From Taxillus chinensis (lineage: Eukaryota; Streptophyta; Magnoliopsida; Santalales; Loranthaceae): a stretch of DNA of 64,000 nucleotides. A program made the position numbers and the translations under genes. The stretch covers positions 53,546,765-53,610,764 of the forward strand of contig CM042087.1 of assembly GCA_023512835.1 (NCBI GenBank), in the 5' to 3' direction. This document shows positions 11,821 to 23,886 of the stretch, piece by piece (the stretch's first letter is position 1; each line of letters starts with the position of its first letter). The notes beneath the pieces were generated by a model. That model was given only the letters and a program-made list of their open reading frames with translations, did not search any database and was not told the DNA's origin.

Positions 11821-13660
11821 AACTACACTAGATGGATGTACATAAATGCCTTTTTGCATGGTGACTTGGAGGAAGAAGGTATACATGTGTTTGCCACCTA
11901 CTTTCTCTTCTATTAAACCGGGTTTGCTATGTCGTTTGCAGAAATCATTATATGGTTTGAGGCAGGCCCCACGCTATTGGTTTGAAAAATTGGTTAAGGC
12001 ATTATAGGGTTATGGTTTTTGACAGTCATGTTTTGATTACTCTCTCTTCACTTTGGTTCGATGCAAGGTCCGACTCCATGTCCTTGTTTACATCGATGAT
12101 CTCATAGTCGCAGGGAATAATCATTCAACCATTCAGGTCTTTAAGGAATATTTAAGTAATTGTTTTCACATGAAGGATTTGGAAGTGTTGAAATATTTCT
12201 TGGGAATTGAAGTTGCTCATAGTTTTACCGGTATTTATCTTTGTCAATGTAAATATACTTTGAATATTATTTTTGAGGCTAGCTAAGCCTACGGGTTTTC
12301 CACTTCAACAAAATCATAATTTGGCATTGGTCGAAGGACCTCTTTTGGTTGACCCAAAGAAATAATGATGCTTTGTAGGTCATCTCATTTATCCATATGT
12401 TACTCGTCCTGAGCTATCTTATTGTGTTCATGTGTTGGCTCAGTTCATGCAATAACCATGACATGATCATTGGAAGGCTGCCTTGCATGTTGCTTGTTAT
12501 CTTAAAGGAAATTCTAGCCAAGGCATTTTGTTGCCATCAACAAATGATTTGCATTTATATGCTCGGTGTGATGCTGATTAGGCGAGTTGTCCACTCACTC
12601 GCCATTCTTTAACTGGTTGGTACATTCATCTTAGACATTCACTGATTTCTTGGAAAACTAAAAAACAACATGTTGTCTCTCGTTCTTCCACTGAAGTCGA
12701 GTATCGTTCGATGGCCATGACTGCTTGTGAATTAAAGCGGTTAAAAGCATTACTTTTTACACTTGGTATTCCTCACTCCGAGTCTATCTCCCTATTTTGT
12801 GACAACCAGGCCACCTTGCATATTGCTGTGAATCTAGTGTTTCATGAACATACCAAGCATATCGAAATCGATTGTCATTTTGTTCGCTATATTGTATAGT
12901 TGGCCATTCTTCAGCCTCATTTTGTTTCCTCTAGCACATAACTTGCTAATATTTTTACTAAGGCTTTAGGATGCAACCACTTTGTGTTTTTACTTGGCAA
13001 GTTGGGTCTTTGCAATTTGTACACTCTAACTTGAGGGGGGGGGGTATTGAAATATTTGGAATATTTGTTGTATATTGTATGATATTTGCTGTATATTTTT
13101 GAATAGCTTTATTTTAAGTAGATATATTTCATAGGGTATGATGAATATATGGGAAGCTGTATATTACAGTATGATGAATAAAGATTGAGAGTTTTTTCTT
13201 CCAAATTCTTATTTTCATGAAGTATATTACAGGCCACCTTGCATATTGCTGTGAATCTGGTGTTTCATGAACGTACCAAAAATATCGAAATCGATTGTCA
13301 TTTTGTTCGCCATGTTGTACAGTTGGCCATTCTTCGGCCTCAATTTGTTTCCTCTAGCACATAACTTGCTAATATTTTTACGAAGGCTTTAGGACACAAC
13401 CACTTTGTGTTTTTACTTGGTAAGTTGTGTCTTTGCAATTTGTACACTCTAACTTGAGGGGGGGGGGGGTATTGAAATATTTGGAATATTTGTTGTATAT
13501 TGTATGATATTTGTTGTATATTTTTGAATAGCTTTATTTTAAGAAGTAGATATATTTCATGGGGTATGATGAATATATGGGAAGCTGTATATTATAGTAT
13601 GATGAATAAAGATTGAGAGTTTCTTCTTCTAAATTCTTATTTTACGAAGTATTTTCAAGA
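11820..13660 (+). mobile_element. Ty1/copia 3' remnant (RT, RNase H, PPT, LTR) with tandem duplication
   Basis: Translated in pieces on the + strand, 11850-12290 gives copia reverse transcriptase: a FLHGDLEEE-like start, KSLYGLRQAPRYW, the active-site motif YIDDLIVAG, and FHMKDLEVLKYFLGIEV. 12660-12900 gives the RNase H end (SSTEVEYRSMA, FCDNQATLHIA). The polypurine run gaggggggggg then abuts the LTR start near 13046. Stops and shifts break all frames. A block of about 423 bp (RNase H end, PPT and LTR; 12807-13229) is repeated at 13230-13650 with roughly 95 percent identity by eye. The 5' half of the element is missing. Confidence 0.85.
12807..13650 (+). repeat. Tandem duplication of copia RNase H end, PPT and LTR (about 423 bp, two copies)
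   Basis: Copy 1 is 12807-13229 and copy 2 is 13230 to about 13650; both start caggccaccttgcatattgc. Copy 1 carries a stop where copy 2 reads on (gtatag versus gtacag). The G runs differ in length. Confidence 0.9.
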
Positions 13661-14560
13661 TAAATTATCGTCATGACTTGGCAGAACTAATTCTTTGGGT
13701 GCCTTTATGTCCATCCGCCCAACATAGACATAATCTGCCCATCTTGAGCATTTTTCGTAAAATTATTAAGGACCAAGCAAAGCTTGGTCTTAATTTAATC
13801 CGAGAAAAAAATATTTTAAATAATCATATTCTCTTACTGCGAAGTACTTTTCCTTCTATCTCTTATATAAATTTATAAGTTTGTGTGGCATGTATATTTA
13901 TTTGAATAATGGGTGATCAGGCCTCCTGATGCACCGACCCATAGCAGCACCAACCAGTGCAGCACCTTCGACTCTTTTAGTCGCTCACACACAAACCCTT
14001 ATGTACCACCACCACCTCCTCGTCTCCTCCAGATGCCTGCCCATCATCTTCTTTTCGTTGACTCGTCAATTTGGTTTTGGATGATGTCATAGAGGAGAAG
14101 AGTCCCAACAACAACCATGTTTATGGTAGAGTTCCAATTATCTTTTTTCGATGATGTCATAGAGGAGCTAGACGAGGAAGGCTATGTGGAGGAATTTGGC
14201 CATAGAAATCAAGACTATTTTTGGAGATGTATATAGAGATGAAGCCTTGGACCATCGGAGACACTTTAAGGACGTGGTGTAGGTTGTAGCTTGAAACTCT
14301 TTTCATTATTTCCCATGTAGACAAGGGGATAAGATTGTTCCTATTATATTGACTAGGAATGATTAGAATATTTGTTAATGTTAATATTTCTTCCATAAGA
14401 TATTAGTTTTATTATGAGTAACAAACATTTAGCCTTTTAGTTTTATTTTCATGTTTTGCAACTCAAAATTTGTTGTGATGTCCAACAAGTCAAATGAAAA
14501 TTGTTGATGACAATGATAAAAATTATTAAAACTATAATTAAAAGATAAATATGCTTTCCT
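13661..14560. other. Intergenic, no gene seen
   Basis: Mixed-composition sequence with no ORF resembling a known protein and no clear repeat end. Confidence 0.5.
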
Positions 14561-14564
14561 AAGA

Positions 14565-15180
14565 GTACTCACAATGGCCTAGGTAAAAGTTAATTTTAGT
14601 TAAAAAATAGCTAAAAAAAGAAAATACCAATTCTTCAATGCTAAAGTATATTTAACATTTAATTAAATAGCTAGCCAAATTTGGCCACTCAATTTCATTA
14701 GCTAAATAACTATTTTAGAATAAAATAATCATTTTAATATTATCATTTTAATAATAACTGTGTGAGGGCAAGAATGATGGGCATGGTTTGATCTGTCGCC
14801 AGCGGGTGGGGCAAGGCCGGTAATGGCGGCAACAAGGACGGGGCCAGTGAGAGGGGGTGAGGGTGGCAGCGACAAGGCTGGCGGGCGATTGGGCGTGGTT
14901 GATCCGTCGTCGGTAGGTGGGGGCGAGGGCAGCGGCGACAAGGCCGGTGAGGGCAGCGCCGACAGCATGGGAGATAGGGCATTGACTACTGCAGGAAAGA
15001 GGAAAATTTCGGTAAATGGAGTGAAAGAAATAAAGAAAGAAAATAAAATAATATTTTATTTAAAATAGCAAAATATTTGTTGAGTCATGATAAAAATTAA
15101 CTAGTTAAACTTTACAAAAATATAATTTTAATTAAAATTTAATCAAACAATAGTCAAGTCAAGTGCGCTAAGTTAAATTT
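14565..15180. repeat. Possible non-autonomous transposon with GC-rich core and AT-rich arms
   Basis: A GC-rich core (14755-15000, many ggcggcgacaagg-like units) is flanked by AT-rich arms. The left arm opens agagtactcacaatgg, which looks like a MITE end, but I found no matching inverted repeat. The core end and adjoining arm (gacagcatgggagat ... aataaaataatattt) resemble 46560-46622. The core's apparent ORFs are low-complexity artefacts. Confidence 0.35.
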
Positions 15181-15455
15181 ATTTAATCATATAATGTTTT
15201 TTTTTTTTGGATAAATCATTTTTATTGACACATTTTTCATGATATAATATTCGATATGTAATATGGGAAAACAATACAAGGATTAGATTTTCATATTATA
15301 GTAGGCTTAATCACAGTTGACACACATAATGAAAAGAAGACCAGACCACATTTCAGGTGGGTTCTACCTACCTGGTCCTAGGCAGTGGTCCTAGTTTGCG
15401 TATCGTCTCTCCCATCCCTGTGCCCCGAGAGCACCCATCGACCAGTGCAGCAGCA
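15181..15455 (+). promoter_or_regulatory. Upstream region and 5' UTR of the gamma-CAL gene
   Basis: An AT-rich stretch changes to GC-richer sequence after about 15340, which is usual for a plant 5' UTR. No TATA box can be placed with confidence. An in-frame ATG at 15357 exists, but the family's usual start is at 15456. Confidence 0.4.
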
Positions 15456-18400
15456 ATGGCGTCTCTTTCTCGATTCTCCAGAAAGGCCCTCGGCTCGGCA
15501 CTCGCGTCCAAGCGCCCCCTCACCCGCAGCCTCTCCGCCGAGACGTCGGCGAAGGCGATAGTGGAGTCGCCGGATCGAGTGAAATGGGACTACAGAGGAC
15601 AGCGGAGGATCATCCCTCTTGGGCAGTGGATCCCCAAGGTGGCCGTCGACGCCTACGTGGCTCCCAACGTCGTACTCGCCGGACAGGTGGCCATCCAGGA
15701 CGCATCCTCCGTCTGGAGCGGCTCCGTCATTCGCGGCGACCTCAACAAGATCACTCTAGGGTTCAGCTCCAATCTCCAAGAGAGATGCGTCGTCCACGCG
15801 GCTTGGTCTTCGCCGACAGGTTAGGTTTCTGCGTCTGCGTGCGTGTGTTCTTTGTTCTCAGAGTTTCGATTGTTGGTCATTTGGCTGAAGATAAAGTGGA
15901 TTAGGGCGTTGGATTGGATCGTAGGACTTACACTTTTTTTTTAGATCCCTGTGAAGTTGTATTTCGTGTATCATGGATTGATGCTTAAATACTGAACAGG
16001 GTTTAGTGGTATAGCTGGTTTTGTCCTCCGAAAGATACTCAACTGGGTTTAGTGTTGAATTTCTGGTTGTCCATTCCTTTGGTCGGAGGATACCTTGTGT
16101 TTCGTAGTAAGGCTGGAATTTATCATTTCATTACTCGTTCGAAAATCCTATTTCCTTTGGAATGGGTTCATGTTTACTCAAAATCAGTGGATCAAATAAT
16201 CAAAATAAGTGTTAGATTTGTGGGCTTCAGTTTTCCTCACTTGTTAAATAAAGGAAGAAGTGTTAAATTGGGAATTTTTGAGGGCTTAAATTTTGAATAC
16301 ATGACAAATCTGTGCTACTAGAACAACTAGTAATTGACATCCAATCAAAAAGAGAACAAAAAAAATGAGACTTAAGCGCCTCCTTAGCCCCCCAAATGCT
16401 TTTTGAAGGAAAACAGTCTGGCCCAACAGGATGAAGAACAATATAAAAAGACATTACCTGTAAGTCTTTAGATCAAACTGGAACCCTACCCATCTTATCC
16501 TTATTCGAATTGTGAGATTTGTAACTTGGAAGTCACGATTGGCGACACCTACAGAGTCGATCGTCAATTGAAGTTTCGTATTGGCCGTCAATCCATATTT
16601 GAGCTAAGGTGGCTAGTTAGACGTTAAACCCGTTTGGGGTGGGTATTAGGCGAGCGGCACCTTAGGGCACCTATTTTAGTATGGGTATCCTCCAAGGTGG
16701 GCCAAGGCACTGCCTCAACTCATATTTTTGAATGTTAGATTTATAGACAAAAAACAATTAGAAACAGTTGTAGGATCCACCTGTTTTGATAATAGAATTT
16801 TAAATTAAATAATTTTAAATTCACCTAGCTACCGTTTTTAAAAATGATCACTGAATTTATGCGGACCAAATGTAGTCCTAGTATCTCACATCAATAAATT
16901 TCCTTTCAAAGTTCCAACAAAAGGAAAAGCCAATCAACAAACTGGCAAGCCCATAAGCTCCGAACTGAGCCTTAGATACACTTGGTGATCTGAACTTAAA
17001 CAAATTGAGCCTTAGTTGAGCTCAAATGAGTTGAGCCTAGATGAACTTAAATGATCTTATATGTCCAAGACAAGCCTAAACAAGCCCAACTCCAAACCAC
17101 GTTTTAACCACTCCCCATATGTTGGCTTGGACTCAAGTTTACTTAATTGGCTTGTTTCATTAATGACCCTAGTTAACAATTATGAGTATTAAAAGGTTCA
17201 GTCCAATTGTGATATATAGATGGTGTTTGGCTTCCTCACTGTTGATGGTGGGTGGCAATAATGTGGCTGGTTTACAACTAAAATGTTAGTTTTCCAGTTT
17301 TAAATACTCGGCAGCTGTTGCAATTGTGGTGTCCAATATGACTTTCCCAGGATATTTTGTGTTATTCCTATACTTCTAGATCCCTACAGCTTCAAGTATC
17401 ACTTCTATTTCATACTTTAGTTTAAATAAAAGGAATGCCCATTTTATTCTGTAAGAAGATTGAGTAGCAAAATGGGTAACTCAATCTGTATTATAATCTT
17501 AAAATGTCTCATTCAATCAGCCACTGGATTGGCATGATAGTGCATAGCAGTTTGGATAGTAATCCGTAATCCAATGTTTGCCTCAATTTTTATTAAATCC
17601 TGAAGATCTGTTGTCATCTTGTCTCTCACCATGACAACACCACCGTCAATATCATGACAGAATCTTGTGCACCAATTAATCACTATTCTGCACGGTTCTA
17701 AAAAGCGCTAGGCAGATTGCCTAGATTCTATTTGGCATAAGTGGTTTATGTATTTTTAAATGATTTCCGAGAAATATTAGCACAAAGGCATAATGAATGT
17801 AACATAAATTCAACAAAATCTAACAATTTTAAAAATAATAAAACACAAAATTCAAAATATATATGGTTGACATAAGTCCCAAGTCGCAATGACCGTTGTC
17901 ACACCACTCTTTCACCTTCACCTTATGCCTCAAAGATCCTATCCTTATTTGAATCGTCAAATTCAATGTCCTCTTTCTCTTAATATCCCAGGGGTCATTA
18001 AAAATTGTCTGACATCGAAGAAATAGGAGAATCCTAGATATTATATAAGGTGTAATGCATGACTCCAATGTTACAATGTGTTTTAAAGCTCTGAGTGTTG
18101 TAGCATACTCAGAGCAAACTATATCATGACATGTGACTGAACCTGTACTGTGGCCCATTGAAGTGGTCAATGCCAGTGTATACAGTTCTACAGTGCAGGT
18201 AAAGGCTTGCTTCAGCCCGTGCTGGTTTTTAGAACTATGGTTCTGCAAACCTACTGCAGTGTCCTGCAAATTACGTTATACTTTACAGAGTCTAGTTATA
18301 TTTTCTTTGAGATATCACAGCTTGTGCTTGTGGGACGGGCATAGTTCCTCGGTAGCACTTTCACAGCGGTGATATGGGATTTGACCATTTTTTTCATGTG

Positions 18401-21400
18401 GAATCTAAGTCTTTCGAGATTGTTCATCTGGATTTGTAGGTTCAACTCGTTGAGAGGAGTAGGTCCTTGGTCAGCGCTATCTTGATGGGGGTTGGAACCA
18501 AACTTTTGGCTATGTGACCCACTTCTTGAGATGGCTAAGCACTCCTATGTGTATGTGTAGTATGGGATTTGTTTGGGTGTGGAACAAGGTGTTTGTGTTT
18601 CAAAAACAGATGAATGGTAGAGGCCAGTTCATCTACTTTTCCATTTTAGTACACTCCACAAACATAGGAACCTTGTTCTTCCAACAAACAGGATTAACTG
18701 CGGCTGGCTTGGTTTGAGTAAGACAATAGATGGAGTGTTGGGTAAGCAGCGGTGAGGCAAATTGTGCAGAAGATTCTTATCGTCACGGCTCGCTACCACC
18801 TTCAGTGCAGGTCAATGGGGCTTCTATCTTGTGTCCACTTGTCTCGGCTTGCTACATCTTCGTCTTCGTCTCCCAAACGATAAGGGACTTCTCTTGGTTT
18901 GGAGTAGGAAGTTGCCTTGTTCCCCCCACACTTAGGTGCGTTGGGGCCTTTCAAAGTAGGCTAGATCGCTAGGCGGGGTCTAGGGATGATTCTGTTTTTG
19001 GTGCATCTATTCTATCTGAAGGCGTTGGGGCTGATCTAACCTTGGTTTGTTCTGAAGGCTCTGACTTTCTTGGGTTTGAGTTGTGTGAAGCAGTGGGAGG
19101 GCTTAGGATGTATGCTTGGAGTTTTCCTGCACTCCTAATGAGGTGAGGGGTATTGGGCTTTGGGACTTGGTGTCTCTTTATGTTGAGCCATTAGTTTGGC
19201 CAATGATGAGCTTTGTGGGAGTGGCGATGTTGATTCTTTCTTGGGCTAGTCTTTGGATCGGGTGTAGTGGAGGCACAAAGTCATTGGTAAAACAGGCCAT
19301 CATAGAAGTGCGGCATTTGCAACGAACAACTGCTATGTTTGGAGCCAAGAAGACAACGAGCAAGAAAAAGAAAGGTGCTTGCACACTCAAATGTCTTGCA
19401 ACGTCTGTTAACTATGATGTGAGGGTCTCACGAGTGGTGAAAAGGAAAGGACCGATGCAAGGGGGGACATTTTAGTGGACTCATGAGTTTGAAAATTTTA
19501 ACTTAGAATGTGTGGGGCTTCATGATTAGGAGAAGTTGCTGTGCATTAACTATTGTAGGAGTGGCATGCTGATATTTGCTTGTAGGCGGCCAAGGTTGAA
19601 ATGATTTTAGAACCTTTAGTATGAAGTCTTTGGTGTTGCTGCCTTGTGGATTTGTTGTTTTTTGGTTTCTATGGTGCGTTAGGAGGTGTTCTTTTGATGT
19701 GGGACAGCCGTGTCTTGGAGAAGCTTGAAGGATCACTTGGGGTGTTCTTGGTGTCGTGTAAATTCAAGACAGTGGGGGATCAGCAGGTGCAGATTTTCTC
19801 TGGGGTGTATAGTCCTATTGGCTATTGGTGCCAGGGACAAGAGTCTAATGTGGGATGAGCTCATTAGTCTTCATGTTTTGTGGGATGTGCCTTGGTAACT
19901 AGGGTGGGATTTTAATGTGGTGCAGTTTCCTCCTAAAAAGTGGGCTCTTCGGATTTTACTCCCTCGATGGTTGGATTATTTGAGTTTATAGCTTCCCACG
20001 GTTTGGTTGACTCCCTTTGGCCAATAAAGTCATGTTTTTATGCACATTTTGGACATTGAATAAACTTGACTTGTTAGGGTTTCTTCTTATATTTCAGTCA
20101 TTCTCAACTAATTACTTAGAAAACTTAGGGTTGAGTTTACATAAATTCCGTTATCTAATTCTAAAGAATCGATCATTCAATTCTGTGAATGGATTGATTC
20201 AATCTAGCTTGGCTTATTTTTGACAAGGTTCTTGATAATATAGTGCTTACATTGAGAGGTATTCTTATTAAGGGATATCTTTTAGTGAGAGTTTCATTGT
20301 TCATTGGAGGTTTGAAACGAGAGTGAACAAATGGAGTTTCATTGTTCATTGGAGTTTCATTCAATTCTGTGAATGGATTGTCTTGATCATTCAATTCTAT
20401 GGGGGAAGAAAGGAGAGTGAACAAATGGAGGTTTGAAGCCTTAAGGGAGAATCAAGATTGACATTTTAAATTCATATATGATTTGATGAACTACATGATG
20501 CAGCTGAATAGGTTAAACAACAAGACAATCGAAAAACTTAATTGTTTATCGGCAACAAACAAGGTGAAGGGACTAGGTGATCAACGAACTCAAGAGGATG
20601 AATGAGAATCACATAAATCATGGTAGGAGGCAGACTTCTCAACTAATGGAGAAGATGAGCCCAAACCAACCATTAATTATTGTTGCTTTAGGTGTGGTGG
20701 TCGAGTGGAGTGTGGGCCCTATGTAATGGAGCGTTGGTTTAACGATGACAATCCCGAGTGTGAGACAAATGATGGTTCTGAGGAAGATATAGGTTTCGAT
20801 AGAGTACCTAATGACCGAAGAATGATTTATGCGCATTGAAGGGAATCAAGGAGAGATGGTATAGAATATGATGGTGATTGGTAAAGCGAAAGACTTCAAG
20901 GTAGAAATGGAATAAAGTTCAGTATGAGCATGCTAGCAAACAAATGGGATGGACAACTCTTGACTCTTGAGCAGGGATTTTTAACTCAATGAGAGCTGTT
21001 ACTGATTGTCAACCATTATGGGCAACTGGCTAAGCTCAACAGGAGGGAAAAGCTGTGAAATTTATTAAGGAGTTTCACCGATTCCAAGTTCTTGTTAGGG
21101 CTTGGTTAGAGGAGTCATTACTAGAAACCTTTACTGAAGGATTGAAGCTGTTAGCAATAGAGCTACAACTCTCTTTTGACGCCTGCTCGGCCGAAGTCCT
21201 TTTTGTGGCATAGTGTGTTGGAGGCGTGAGTTTTATCTCGCGTTGCCTTTTTTACTTGGCAAGCAGTGCTTGATCGAATCCTTACTTATGATAACCTGTG
21301 CTACTGGGGTTTTGCTCTTGTTAGTTAGTGTTTATGTGTAAGGCTTTGGCGGAGTTCGTGGATTATCTATTTATGTATCGTCCGTATGTTCAGGAGTTGT

Positions 21401-23815
21401 GGAACGTGATTATGGGCTTGTTCAGCCTTCTTTGGTTGATGCTGTCATCCCTTTGTGGGTTAAGTGCATGCTCGGGGGCATGAGCGCCGTTCGGTGGTGT
21501 GGAGGGCTATCCCTCATTGTTTTCTTTGGTGTATCTGGCGTGAGTGGGATATTCGCTTGTTTGACGACAACGAGCATTTTCCGTCCGCTCACCCTTCTTT
21601 TCTTTTCTTTTTTTGTAATTTGAGAGAATGACTTTTTACTTCGGGCATGTTGTCTCTATTGTCTATTTCTGATGTTGTTCATGGGTGCTCTTTTTGAGTT
21701 TGTTGTCTGCTGTTTTAGCACATATGACTTGTTTGCGTTCTTTTCATATTAATAAATTTCCTTACTTATAAAAAAAAAAACTCAACGAGTGTCCGAAGTA
21801 ATGAGGATGGTAGAAGTAAAGAAGACTAGCATAACAAAGAGACTCATTGAGGATTGATCTAAAAATGGCAAGGAAGTAAAGAAATTTACATATAAAGAAG
21901 TTAATGAAAGAATCAAGAAAGGTCTTTGTTTCAAATCTGAGAAGTGGATCAGAGACATTGCCACTAGTGATGAGGGAAGGTATTCATGATGGATGACTCT
22001 AGTGATTCGGATGTAGATGTTGCCACTAGTGATAAGTGAGAGTTGAGGATGATTGAAGTAGAAAAAATATTTATAAAGGTGAATTCTCACTTGATTATGT
22101 GTTTGGGGTTTTGAAGCCATCCATTATGATGCTCAAGGAATAGATTAGTATTTTTGAAGTTTTGATATTGGTATATTCTGATTTCTCTCACAATTTATCA
22201 ACCTAGATAGTGTAAGAAAGATTTGATTACGAGGGACTGTCATTGGACAGTTTGTTGTGATAGTGGCAAATGGAGAAAAACATAAGAGTGAGGAAGTGAT
22301 TCGTGATGTGAAAACAAACATGCAAGAAGTTAGGATTGATGTTAATTTCTCTAGTAAGAATAGATGTGGTATTAGGCAATACTTGATTGAAGAGTATCAG
22401 CAAAGTGATTACATATTATGGTGTCATGTCAATGGAATTCAAATTGTGTGGAAGAAAAAGAATATGAAACGTCTTACCTCTTAAAGAAATTTAAAAAATC
22501 AAAGCTTAAATGCTAAAGGGGCTTAGCTAAGGGGACGTTCCTAGGAATATGCAGGCTACTTAAGGAAAATTATTACAAGTTTGGTAGAGCGTTTTCTAGA
22601 TTTCCCCCTTGAGAAAAAGAGTAATCTTGAAGAGTAGGGGAATATTGAGATAATGCAGATCTCAAGCACGAGTGTGATGAAACCCTAGTTGTTTTGAGTG
22701 AAACAAGTTTTGTGCAATTGTGCGGTTGGTATTTTGAGTAGCATCCAATTCAGGTAGTTAATGGGAGGATGTTTCGAGCATCACATTTCAATCAGTGTTT
22801 TGAGTCACATTTCTTCGTAGTTATTTGTTTATTTGAGTTATTTCAGGGACAGATAGGTCATTAGTGTTAGAGTTTCTATTGTAATGGAACTCTGTCTATA
22901 TAAAGACACCAAGGTCATGCTTTTTATGCATCTTTTGGACGTTGAATAAACTTGACCTATTAGGGTTTCTCCTTGTATTTCGGTTATTCTCACTTAATTA
23001 CTTAAAGTTTGGACTAGGATTTAGATAAATTTTGTTATCTAATCTAACTCTATAGAATTGTTCAATCAATTCTGATTGGATTGATTCAATCCAGTGGATT
23101 GAAAGCTTGTTAGATTGAAAAGCCACTTCTTCCTCAATTATTGGATTATGTTTGTTATCTAATCTAACTCTAGAGAATTGATCACTCAATTTTGATTGGA
23201 TCAAAATGCTACTTCCTCAAACTTTGGATTGTGTTTGTCACCACAAATTGAAATGCAACTTCTGGATCAATAGTATGAACCTTTTTATTTTTTCTGCAAT
23301 TTTGCTTTTTAACATAGGCAATATTTTCTCTTTACACTGCAATCTTCCTTCCCGTTTATTTTTTTTTAGGAAATTCAAGTCATTAATTCCCTATATTGAA
23401 CTTAGACTAATTGGATGTGTTATGAATTTTGATGTCAGGATTGCCAGCAGAGACAAGTATAGAGAGGTACGTGAGCGTTGGGGCATGCTGTCTCCTACGG
23501 TCTTGCACAATTGAACCTGAGTGTATTATTGGGCAGCATTCGATCCTAATGGAAGGTTCTTTGGTGGAGACCCACTCTATCCTTGAAGCAGGCTCTGTGG
23601 TTGCCCCAGGGCGGAGGATTCCAACCGGCGAAATTTGGGCTGGGAATCCTGCGAGGTTTGTTAGGGCTTTAACCCATGAAGAGACACTAGAAATCCCTAA
23701 ACTCGCCGTTGCAATCAATGATTTGAGTAGGAGCTACTATTTTGAATTACTTCCTTACTCCACAGTATATCTGGAGGTTGAGAAGTTTAAGAAGTCTATG
23801 GGTATTTCTGTTTGA
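15456..23815 (+). CDS. GAMMACAL: Gamma-carbonic-anhydrase-like protein, mitochondrial complex I
   Basis: Two exons, 15456-15819 and 23439-23815, are joined by a GT-AG intron of 7619 bp (phase 1; gacag|gttagg ... gtcag|gattgcc). The product is 246 aa. The start MASLSRFSRK opens an Arg/Ser/Ala-rich mitochondrial transit peptide of about 30 residues. The rest is the left-handed beta-helix of the gamma-CA family (VAPNVVLAGQV, SVIRGDLNKI, CIIGQHSILMEGS, GNPARFVRAL) and ends KFKKSMGISV. In plants these proteins form the matrix-exposed carbonic-anhydrase domain of NADH dehydrogenase (complex I). One metal-ligand His is present (CVVHAAW), but the segment where active gamma-CAs have two more reads VSVGACCLLRSC, so this is the non-catalytic 'CA-like' type. 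No stop or frameshift is seen. CAL1 versus CAL2 cannot be decided. Confidence 0.93.
18400..20022 (+). mobile_element. LINE (L1-type) 5' part, decayed
   Basis: Translated with frame jumps, 19640-19930 matches the endonuclease domain of plant L1 elements: GALGGVLLMWDS, a GVYSPIG-like segment, LMWDELISL, and GWDFNVVQFP. The part before it (18400-19480) resembles an ORF1 remnant (VESKSFEI and Gly/Ser-rich stretches). Many stops are present. The LINE ends where LTR-like sequence begins at 20024. Confidence 0.7.
20024..23200 (+). mobile_element. Decayed Ty3/gypsy element with direct terminal repeats
   Basis: 20024-20215 and 22912-23110 are direct repeats (gaataaacttgac, tagggtttct, ttgattcaatc) that look like LTR 3' portions. 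The second is preceded by a TATA-like ctatataaag at about 22897. Between them, 20990-21180 translates as gag (QQEGKAVKFIKEFHRFQVL, EESLLETFTEGLKLLAIELQL) and 21780-21960 as its tail. 22257-22484 resembles the start of a protease region (VANGEKHKSE). All are broken by stops. Confidence 0.55.
21175..21780 (+). mobile_element. 5'-truncated LINE insertion with poly(A) tail
   Basis: The sequence translates in pieces as the C-terminal zinc-binding region of plant L1 reverse transcriptase ORFs (PKSFLWHSVLEA, RVAFFTWQAVLDRILTYDNL, RAIPHCFLWCIWREWDIR) and ends in an A run (21770-21780). It sits inside the gypsy gag remnant, which resumes at 21781. The 5' truncation plus poly(A) is typical of LINE insertion. 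Confidence 0.75.
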
Positions 23816-23880
23816 GAATATCCTTTTTTGCTGTAATCCGTATCTTAGGGTGTTCCGAAAGGAAATAAGTAAATTGGACT

Positions 23881-23886
23881 AATAAA
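23881..23886 (+). terminator. Candidate polyadenylation signal of gamma-CAL
   Basis: AATAAA occurs 66 bp after the stop codon, followed by a T-rich stretch. It is plausible for a plant 3' end, but other sites may be used. Confidence 0.45.

Larger units (their letters stand above)
15820..23438 (+). other. Intron of gamma-CAL gene (7.6 kb, transposon-filled)
   Basis: The intron is bounded by GT at 15820 and AG at 23437-23438. 15820-18400 has no recognisable element apart from short phrases resembling hAT ends (aaaaagcgctaggc near 17702). 18400-20022 is LINE debris, 20024-23200 is gypsy debris with a truncated LINE inside, and 23200-23438 is ordinary intron sequence with a polypyrimidine tract. 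Confidence 0.9.

Noticed and set aside
14729..15068. GC-rich ORFs on both strands (Pro/Ser-rich or Gly/Ala-rich)
   Set aside because: Low-complexity reading of a repetitive GC-rich core in several frames, with no family resemblance.
17695..17760. Another hAT element end (aaaaagcgctaggc)
   Set aside because: No partner inverted repeat or 8-bp duplication was found nearby.
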